Shown here: positions 17,040 to 22,726 of the stretch, piece after piece | Layout: each line of letters starts with the position of its first letter | Position numbering within the stretch: position 1 is the stretch's first letter | DNA from: a virus | IMG/VR virus record: IMGVR_UViG_3300030099_002872 | Span: 1 to 24,863 of that record | Strand: one strand, 5' to 3' | DNA: 24,863 bases | Position numbers and translations under genes: made by a program | Notes under the pieces: generated by a model | What the model saw: only the letters and a program-made list of their open reading frames with translations | Told to the model about the DNA's origin: nothing | Databases searched by the model: none

Positions 17040-17264
17040 CTAACCGAATAATCCTTTGATGTAATCCCATACATCACTTGGAGGATAGCCTAACAATTCC
17101 AACCCAATCAATATTCCAAATGTAGCAAAGATTCCTCCTAGTAAGGCGAAAAATGTTCTCACCCACCCCGCTACCCGTTCCATTTTTCTCTCATAAGAGT
17201 TTTCTGCCAGTATTTGCGACATTGCTTCAGTTTGTCGCTCTTGGCGGGTCGTGAAAGGCCACAT
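17040..17264 (-). CDS. Single-helix membrane protein
   Basis: A 74-residue protein with a polar, charged N-terminus (residues 1-33), one transmembrane segment (about 35-59) and a short C-terminal tail. The tail, SDVWDYIKGLF, resembles the motif that begins the accessory proteins further upstream in the operon direction (D-V-W-D-x-x-K-x-x-F), but lacks the leading Phe. The start follows nine bases after the previous stop. Likely a partner of the GTPase encoded next to it. Confidence 0.75.
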   Translation of the reverse strand: MWPFTTRQERQTEAMSQILAENSYERKMERVAGWVRTFFALLGGIFATFGILIGLELLGYPPSDVWDYIKGLFG

Positions 17265-17272
17265 ATTATCAC

Positions 17273-17725
17273 CTAAGACTTATCTTCTTCATTAGGTATT
17301 CCAAAGGTTTGCTTACCTGGATTAGTGGGCTGATATGGATTTTGACTTTGTGATTCCCAATATCTTGCCTTGTTCGCTCTCCTTTGTGCTAGACGAGATT
17401 GAGAACGATGCCATCTATCAATTTGATTTTCCTTTGCGAATTCTGCTCGCATAGCAAGTGAATCTCTAACCCCTCCAACATGGAATAATACCATAGAAGT
17501 GCATAGGAATCCGAATGTAATCAAGCCATATTGTAGCCCCATCTCAGCAGCACCGGCATCTGGTAGATACCATCCCATGTGGGAAACGGCTACCGAAACA
17601 CCAGTAAGTAACGCTTGCCATAGCAACATTGCTATCAAATTAATATCTATTCTATTTGTATCATGTGCAATATACGGAGGGGGGTAATATCCATTCTGCG
17701 TAATTTGTTGTTCATCTTTACTCAT
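17273..17725 (-). CDS. Two-helix membrane protein with polar tail
   Basis: A 150-residue protein. The N-terminus is polar with several Tyr and Pro. Two hydrophobic segments lie at about residues 28-48 and 62-83, followed by an Arg/Gln/Asn-rich C-terminal tail of some 60 residues that probably faces the cytoplasm. The ATG at 17725 lies inside the end of the regulator gene (eight-base overlap). The gene ends with TAGGTGAT, which serves as the ribosome binding site of the next gene. No family recognised; holin-like or membrane-scaffold roles are both possible. Confidence 0.78.
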   Translation of the reverse strand: MSKDEQQITQNGYYPPPYIAHDTNRIDINLIAMLLWQALLTGVSVAVSHMGWYLPDAGAAEMGLQYGLITFGFLCTSMVLFHVGGVRDSLAMRAEFAKENQIDRWHRSQSRLAQRRANKARYWESQSQNPYQPTNPGKQTFGIPNEEDKS

Positions 17726-17876
17726 CTTTATTCACCTTATCTTTGTTCTTAAAATAGAACGCTACTGCATGATTCACAAATGAAGATTTGGACTCACGCC
17801 CTCTTTCATTCTCCATTTTAGCAAATAAACTGTCCTTCATAACAACGGAAACATGCTTGCCCATCAACCCTGCCAT
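17718..17876 (-). CDS. Ribbon-helix-helix transcription regulator
   Basis: A 52-residue protein: MAGLM, then KHVSVVMKDSLFAKMEN (a strand followed by helix A), then GRESKSSFVNHAVAFYFKN (turn and helix B). This is the CopG/MetJ-type ribbon-helix-helix plan, which binds DNA as a dimer through the paired strands. It is the first gene of the left-hand operon and starts at the ATG at 17876, with TTTATAG about 29 bases upstream and no ribosome binding site, as in a leaderless transcript. Regulation of the divergent promoter region and of its own operon is likely by position. The target sites are not proven. Confidence 0.75.
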   Translation of the reverse strand: MAGLMGKHVSVVMKDSLFAKMENERGRESKSSFVNHAVAFYFKNKDKVNKDE

Positions 17877-17884
17877 GACTAACA
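17861..17884 (-). repeat. 24-base start-region repeat, copy 2
   Basis: Partner of 16254-16277, with three mismatches in 24 bases. It covers the start codon of the ribbon-helix-helix gene and about eight bases upstream. It is a candidate autoregulatory operator. Confidence 0.55.
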
Positions 17885-17900
17885 AGTATATGAACTATAA

Positions 17901-17910
17901 CACTATAAAC
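17901..17910 (-). promoter_or_regulatory. TATA box of regulator operon
   Basis: On the minus strand reads GTTTATAGTG, centred about 29 bases before the ATG at 17876. This matches the archaeal TATA spacing for a leaderless or nearly leaderless transcript. It lies back to back with the TATA box of the plus-strand gene. Confidence 0.55.
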
Positions 17911-17912
17911 AA

Positions 17913-17922
17913 CTAAAAATAA
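17913..17922 (+). promoter_or_regulatory. TATA box of plus-strand gene
   Basis: CTAAAAATAA, centred about 27 bases before the ATG at 17944, with no ribosome binding site between. This is the classic archaeal leaderless layout. Only a few bases separate it from the opposing TATA box, so the two promoters may compete or be controlled together. Confidence 0.55.
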
Positions 17923-17943
17923 GACAACCATAGTGGTCTGCAC

Positions 17944-18453
17944 ATGAACCAACCGAACATAATAGAAGCCGTTAGAGCCTTACGCTCATACAATAGAGCA
18001 GTAAGCGGCCAAACAAACGATCCAAATAGTATTCAATCGTGGATTGCTAGACATGCTGAAAGAGATAGCACGATTAAGAGTTTTTGTCAAGATGCCGCCA
18101 TTGGGTTATTGGGATATATGAATAATCCAATCTATTCAGCAAACATGACAATAGAGCAAGCATCGTGGTCTGGATTGTATAATCAAGCAGAACAATTGAT
18201 TGCTGAAGAAGCGTTTTGGGAAAATGAAGAGAGCATAAGAGCAAATGATACTACCTTTACTAGACTATTTGGTGATGATATTAACTGGATTCACCAGTAT
18301 ATGATATACAAAGGTGTTCCATCTCAAGTTCCATTTGAGTATTACATTAACATGATTATTGATGACCTACGGAGTTGTCATGGAAACAGTAGAGCAGGTT
18401 CAATATCACATATTGAAAAAGACCCGACTATGTTTGAACAACCCATTCCTTAA
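17944..18453 (+). CDS. Unknown protein, only plus-strand gene
   Basis: A 169-residue soluble protein, mostly helical, with several Trp and acidic residues and no membrane segment or Cys pair. Family not recognised. It has its own TATA box and starts at an ATG with no ribosome binding site, probably leaderless. Its stop overlaps the end of the convergent gp88 gene by four bases, leaving no room for a terminator. Being divergent from a regulator gene, it is probably controlled separately from the two minus-strand blocks, perhaps at a different stage of infection. Confidence 0.75.
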   Translation: MNQPNIIEAVRALRSYNRAVSGQTNDPNSIQSWIARHAERDSTIKSFCQDAAIGLLGYMNNPIYSANMTIEQASWSGLYNQAEQLIAEEAFWENEESIRANDTTFTRLFGDDINWIHQYMIYKGVPSQVPFEYYINMIIDDLRSCHGNSRAGSISHIEKDPTMFEQPIP

Positions 18454-19742
18454 TGCTTGTAGTAACCAACTTTAACTCCGTTCTCGTTTCTTACCACATT
18501 GGGGTCAAAACAATCCGAACATTGATGGTCTACACAACTGCTACCAGGATTTACAGATGCTAAACAGGTGCTTTGAGGCGACATATACTCCTTATTATCA
18601 ATTACATTAGAATATTGTAACTGAGGGTATCTATCAACCAAGTCAATAAACTTCTGTGAAATCTTAGGAACGCCACGCTCTACATTCAAATCATTGTCTA
18701 ATGTTTGATTGATGAATGGTAAAGAAACCATTACAGACATATTCTTTGGTATCGTATCTTCATCTCTAGCACTCATAGCACGTGCTACTGAACTTCTTTC
18801 TCTTGTGGGAATCCAGTGAAATATATCGGGATTCTGTAAGGCTATATCCATAAGCGCACTCATCATTTCTGGTGAGTCTACATCTCCAGAATCGAAGAAT
18901 CGCATTAATGGGAAATTCTTAGTTTGGTATGGTATTTCTTGAGCAATGTTAGATGCCCATGCAGCAGGGTCCTCGCCCATTTTCATAGCAGCATAGTTTC
19001 TCAATAAATGGCGTTGTGAAGCATTCATAGGATAACCTTGACCTCTACCGTGAACATAACAATTATGGCAAACAGTTCCAGGCACTTCTCGCAATGTTCC
19101 ACCTACCCTGCACATGTGCGTTGGCATTGAAAAACTACCACCAGGCATCTTTGTTGTTTTTGAAAAGCCTCCGCCAATCAAACGCTTAACCTCTTGAGGT
19201 TTTGTGAATGTGCCATATTCATATTTTGGTAAGTCTAGCCCATAACCCTCTAATGGATAATCAAAAGGCATATCCATCAAATCGGTCACTATTTTTTGAC
19301 CTTCGGGAGTGTTGTTTAAAAAATTGAAAACAGACCTGTCTTTTTTTCTATTTGGAATATCGCTTATTAGTGAATAAAGAGAATACGGCTCATCTTCAAG
19401 AAATTCTTGCTTAACTATCAACCAAACCGTGTCAAAGGGTTCATCACTTTTTTTTTTTACCTTAGAATGTAATGCGTTCAAGGTGTCTGTTGAAAGTTTA
19501 GTTTCTTTCGGCTTTGTTGCAGGTTTTCGAGGGACACCTCTTGCTCTATCTAACAATGCCCTAATTGAAGCGTTTTCTGGTCCACCAGTTTCAGGATCTA
19601 TCCTTGTTTTCGGATAATTTCGTTTTGCCTTCGTGCTTTCAGCCATGTTTGCCTCTACAACTTCTTCTATCTCGTCATCTCTTTCGGGAAAAAGAGGATT
19701 AGACTTTTTGAGCAATTGCCACGCTTGTTCAAAACTGCTCAT
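18450..19742 (-). CDS. gp88-family protein with two tag motifs
   Basis: About 430 residues. The C-terminal part (about 185-430) matches the gene-88 protein family of mycobacteriophages: Cys at 211, 225 and 228 (CHNCYV), then MRFFDSGDVDSPEMM, NPDIFHWIPTR and a Cys-rich end (CLASVNPGSSC, CSDCFD). The family's activity is unknown to me; its Cys layout suggests bound metal or an iron-sulfur cluster. The N-terminus carries the shared motif FEQAWQLLKK (residues 4-13), then a disordered stretch, then a second copy, FDTVWLIVKQEF (103-114), directly after an 11-adenine run. I start at the ATG at 19742, which puts the motif at the N-terminus as in its neighbours; an upstream TTG at 19781 seems unlikely. 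Confidence 0.85.
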   Translation of the reverse strand: MSSFEQAWQLLKKSNPLFPERDDEIEEVVEANMAESTKAKRNYPKTRIDPETGGPENASIRALLDRARGVPRKPATKPKETKLSTDTLNALHSKVKKKSDEPFDTVWLIVKQEFLEDEPYSLYSLISDIPNRKKDRSVFNFLNNTPEGQKIVTDLMDMPFDYPLEGYGLDLPKYEYGTFTKPQEVKRLIGGGFSKTTKMPGGSFSMPTHMCRVGGTLREVPGTVCHNCYVHGRGQGYPMNASQRHLLRNYAAMKMGEDPAAWASNIAQEIPYQTKNFPLMRFFDSGDVDSPEMMSALMDIALQNPDIFHWIPTRERSSVARAMSARDEDTIPKNMSVMVSLPFINQTLDNDLNVERGVPKISQKFIDLVDRYPQLQYSNVIDNKEYMSPQSTCLASVNPGSSCVDHQCSDCFDPNVVRNENGVKVGYYKH

Positions 19743-19760
19743 GGCCTTTCGATAGGATAG

Positions 19761-19777
19761 GTAAATATAGTTATATC
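19761..19777 (-). promoter_or_regulatory. TATA-like region upstream of gp88 gene
   Basis: On the minus strand reads ATATAACTATATTTAC, covering two overlapping TATA-like boxes about 24 and 31 bases before the ATG at 19742. It lies in the 39-base gap after the methyltransferase stop. No convincing ribosome binding site precedes the ATG (AAAGG lies too close), so a short-leader transcript is plausible. Confidence 0.4.
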
Positions 19778-19781
19778 TCAA

Positions 19782-21155
19782 TCAGTTGAAATCTTGAAGG
19801 GTTTTTTGTTTAGGTCCCATGCCAAAAGCACTTTGAGCAATTGCTCTCATTACAGGTGGAACTACTACATTACCGATGGTTTGTTTTAGAGCAGGTATAG
19901 ATTTTTTATTGCCCTTTGGTGTGATATATCGATAATACATATTTCTTGCAGGTTCAAAGTCGTATGTAGGGTCAATGCCTTGTAACATTGCTACCTCTTC
20001 CGGTTCAAGCATTCTGTTGTAAAGAAGTGCAGGTAAGTTATGAGTAATGCCAGTAGTAGTTTCAGTCAATGGTTTCATGTGTTTAAACGCAGTAGACTTT
20101 CTTTCATCATTCCATACGGCAGGTGTTCCTCCTTTAGTTCCACGACCAGGGAATGCGCTACCCATTTGAGTCAAGAAACTTTGATTCAAAAGTTTCTCCG
20201 CAGCCGCTTGATTTAATTGACCTCTTGATTGTAACTCATCTATGATGGCTTTTTTGTTGGCAAAATTATCCCTCTCTTCCTGTTCAAGATGTGGCAAAAA
20301 GTCCAAGATAGAGGGGCTTGCTTCTCGGCCAGCCTGTGGTTTTCTAGTTGCTTTGTAATGTGTTGGATTTTTATCCCAACCTTGGCCTATGAACATTCTA
20401 CCTCTTGTTGTAGGCACTCCATAATCAACTGCATCCATCTTTGCATTTGGCTTGTCTCGAAGTAATCCCATGATTACTTTTCTAAATTCTGGTGATACAT
20501 AAGGTTCTAACAATTCGGGATGTTCATTTACAAAATCAACAACCCCTGGTGCTTCTTCTAAAGACCAAGAGTTTAGATTTACGTCAGGGTGTTTCATTAA
20601 TTGCTCGACAGTATAGAAAGCATTACCTATCATCGGCCATGCTTTGAGTCTATTTTCGTGCAACTCTTGTTCGGTCATACCCGAAGGACCAGACCTACGC
20701 ATTGCGTTACTGAAGGCTTGACATGGAGGGGAAGCGTGATAATGCAGTTTTCTACCTTGAGCAGCATCAGCATAGCGTTCTACTAGGTCGTCAGGGTGTA
20801 ACATTCCTTGATCTGTTCCAATATACCCTTCAATCACATCACCCTCGAAGTTGGCTTCACGCAGTCTGTTAGCAGCATCCATAGCATCAACAGATGCAAC
20901 AACTGGAATACCTGCACTTTCAAAACCTAAGTCAGCACCGCCCATTCCCGCAAACTCAGTGACTGCTGCTGCGTCATCACGCATAGGCATTTGAGGAAAT
21001 CTCAAATCATAATTTTGTTTCATTTGTTCTAGTATGTCTTTATCAACATTACTAGCCTTCATCAGCATTGACGACCACGCTTCCTGAAATAAAGCCTCTG
21101 GTGTCATTACATGGGCGATACTCTCTTTGTGTAAAAAAATACCCCTACAATCCAT
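19782..21155 (-). CDS. DNA (cytosine-5) methyltransferase
   Basis: A 457-residue C5-cytosine methyltransferase using S-adenosylmethionine. Motif I is TEFAGMGGADLGFESAG (residues 66-82), motif IV SPPCQAFS with the catalytic Cys at 145, and motif VIII VPTTRGRMFI. The C-terminal motifs are LEPEEVAMLQGI and IGNVVVPPVMRAIA (motif X). Motif VI is altered: the usual E-N-V reads E-E-A (WSLEEAPGV), with the key Glu kept. The first 60 residues are extra and carry the shared motif FQEAW. The ATG at 21155 fits a short-leader transcript from the TATA box at 21182-21190; the ATG at 21107 would place the motif at residue 6 as in its neighbours. No restriction enzyme is beside it, so host-defence evasion or regulation is likelier than restriction-modification. 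Confidence 0.92.
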   Translation of the reverse strand: MDCRGIFLHKESIAHVMTPEALFQEAWSSMLMKASNVDKDILEQMKQNYDLRFPQMPMRDDAAAVTEFAGMGGADLGFESAGIPVVASVDAMDAANRLREANFEGDVIEGYIGTDQGMLHPDDLVERYADAAQGRKLHYHASPPCQAFSNAMRRSGPSGMTEQELHENRLKAWPMIGNAFYTVEQLMKHPDVNLNSWSLEEAPGVVDFVNEHPELLEPYVSPEFRKVIMGLLRDKPNAKMDAVDYGVPTTRGRMFIGQGWDKNPTHYKATRKPQAGREASPSILDFLPHLEQEERDNFANKKAIIDELQSRGQLNQAAAEKLLNQSFLTQMGSAFPGRGTKGGTPAVWNDERKSTAFKHMKPLTETTTGITHNLPALLYNRMLEPEEVAMLQGIDPTYDFEPARNMYYRYITPKGNKKSIPALKQTIGNVVVPPVMRAIAQSAFGMGPKQKTLQDFN

Positions 21156-21181
21156 GTAGTTGGAGAGGATTTAATAAGTAA

Positions 21182-21190
21182 GTTATAAAG
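21182..21190 (-). promoter_or_regulatory. TATA box upstream of methyltransferase
   Basis: On the minus strand reads CTTTATAAC, a strong archaeal TATA match centred about 31 bases before the ATG at 21155. A second AT-rich stretch (TTATTAAAT) lies about ten bases closer. It sits just downstream of the stem-closed element at 21198-21294. Confidence 0.45.
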
Positions 21191-21197
21191 CGGCTAC

Positions 21198-21294
21198 TGG
21201 CAGACAAGGGTTGCATTAAACGTTATTCTCCGACACATAGAGTTTAGTTAGGTTTTCTTTTGGGCTTTTTTTTTCACCTAACGCTTGTCTGCCA
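21198..21294 (-). other. Stem-closed intergenic element, possible structured RNA
   Basis: The gap between the zincin and methyltransferase genes holds a perfect 11-base inverted repeat (TGGCAGACAAG at 21198-21208 and its complement at 21284-21294), extendable to about 15 pairs with one mismatch. Nested inside is a perfect 7-base inverted repeat, GTTAGGT at 21247-21253 and ACCTAAC at 21276-21282, around an A-rich loop on the minus strand. In the minus-strand transcript this would fold into a closed stem with an internal hairpin and a single-stranded remainder of about 35 bases. It could be an mRNA processing or stability element, a small RNA, a regulatory leader or a recombination site. No known RNA family is recognised. 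Confidence 0.55.
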
Positions 21295-21295
21295 C

Positions 21296-22726
21296 CTAAT
21301 TACCACCAGTGAAAGCCATAGATGAATCCATTGCATCTCTATTAGGATTTCTAAGGGCATTCGCAAGCGTATAAGCATCTTCTATTTCACGCAATACCGC
21401 ATCACTTCCAAATTTTGGTTCTTTATATCGTGCAGGTATTCTTTCAAGTCTGCGTGATTTTGTTTTTGGTTTAAAGAATAAATCGCCATCTTGTAGATAA
21501 TCTTCATAATCACTTGGTAAAAATTCGCCATCTCCTTGACTATCATAATACCCAAGATACATTGACACTAAATCGGGGTTTAATGATAAATCCCCATAAT
21601 CATTCCACCGATACAGATAAGCATCACCAACTCCATCATCTACATCTTTGTATTGTGAAGGATCTATCATTTCATAATTGGCAAGGAATTTTTCAGGGTC
21701 ATCTCTAAACAAATCAAGAGTTCCATAAGATTGAAATGCGTTTTTGTAATTATCTTCAAAGAAGTCTGTAAGTTTGTTTCTTAGTTCTATGTTGCCAATG
21801 CCCTCTTGGATTTCTTTAGGTAAATCTTCAAAAGAACCTATTTCATTTTCATCAAGTCCTCTAATTTGTCGCAATAAGGCTTTTACTGGTTCATATCTAC
21901 TCGCTATTTTCTTTCTTGCAGCACCCGAACCTTGACCGCCAAATTGAGCAGGGCCTACATTTGTTCTGTTAAGATATTGAGATGCCATGCTCAAAACTGC
22001 ATTTTCTAAATTTCGTTTCTTTCTTTCATTTGAAAAGGTTGATGCTTTTTCGGCTCGTTTTGCATACCTTCTACCTACGTCGGGATGAGAAAATAAATTA
22101 TCTATTACTTTTTTACTATCAAATGGGTTTTGAGTCATGTATGCAATAAATTCTTTCAAACTTGCTTCAGTAGTAGGGCTATTGCTCATATGGTCATAAT
22201 AATCGAAAAGGTCATACATCATCCGTTCTATTTCTGCTCTCCTACCTTGTTGTCTCAAAAATTCCCTTTGATGACCCCTACTAGAATAACCAGGGTCTGC
22301 AAGTTGATGTGCTTCATGCCCCGATTCGTGCGTTGTAGTGTCTATGACTTCTTGATAAATATTCTGCTCTACAAGTTCATTATAATATTGAACAATTGGT
22401 TCATCATTATCAAAAGGCACATTCCCTCTAAACATTCGTAACAATCGTGCCTTTTCCTCACGTGTGAAACCATAACTATTCATTGCGGCTCTATAAGCCT
22501 TCAATTTTGCGATTTGGCTGATAGGTCCTAACAATGTGAAATTTTTATCTGTTATTGTTTGGGTTTCATCCGAGCCGTAGGGTTTGAACATGTAATCTAC
22601 GGGTTTTCTAAAATGATAACCATAAGCGTCAGGTTGTTCATCTTCATAACTTTCGCCACTCAATGAACCTCTTAAGGCAAAATCGGCCTTAGCCAATTCC
22701 CATGCTTGCTCAAAGGGTTCAGTCAT
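21296..22726 (-). CDS. Zincin-like metalloprotease with N-terminal tag
   Basis: A 476-residue protein. It opens with the shared motif FEQAWELAKADF (residues 5-16). A zinc-peptidase signature HESGH lies at residues 133-137, with a probable third ligand Glu near 192 (KEFIAYMTQ). The same HESGHEA and E-x-x-A-x-x-x-Q pair occurs in the next tagged protein, so the two share a fold. The rest is acidic and Tyr/Asp-rich. The ATG at 22726 follows GGGGGGAG and overlaps the previous gene by eight bases; an ATG at 22744 would overlap more and shift the tag inward. Substrate unknown; possible targets are host surface, envelope or cytoplasmic proteins. Confidence 0.78.
   Translation of the reverse strand: MTEPFEQAWELAKADFALRGSLSGESYEDEQPDAYGYHFRKPVDYMFKPYGSDETQTITDKNFTLLGPISQIAKLKAYRAAMNSYGFTREEKARLLRMFRGNVPFDNDEPIVQYYNELVEQNIYQEVIDTTTHESGHEAHQLADPGYSSRGHQREFLRQQGRRAEIERMMYDLFDYYDHMSNSPTTEASLKEFIAYMTQNPFDSKKVIDNLFSHPDVGRRYAKRAEKASTFSNERKKRNLENAVLSMASQYLNRTNVGPAQFGGQGSGAARKKIASRYEPVKALLRQIRGLDENEIGSFEDLPKEIQEGIGNIELRNKLTDFFEDNYKNAFQSYGTLDLFRDDPEKFLANYEMIDPSQYKDVDDGVGDAYLYRWNDYGDLSLNPDLVSMYLGYYDSQGDGEFLPSDYEDYLQDGDLFFKPKTKSRRLERIPARYKEPKFGSDAVLREIEDAYTLANALRNPNRDAMDSSMAFTGGN

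Noticed and set aside
17944-18453. Toxin-antitoxin pair formed by the ribbon-helix-helix protein and the divergent gene
   Set aside because: Antitoxin and toxin are normally in one operon, and the 169-residue protein has no toxin motif.
21255-21275. T-rich stretch as a transcription terminator
   Set aside because: The T run is on the plus strand, where no gene ends nearby; for the minus-strand genes it reads as A.
21247-21282. Integron attC-like site from GTTAGGT...ACCTAAC
   Set aside because: An attC site runs from RYYYAAC to GTTRRRY at its outer ends; here the order is reversed (GTT first, AAC last) and no integrase gene is present.
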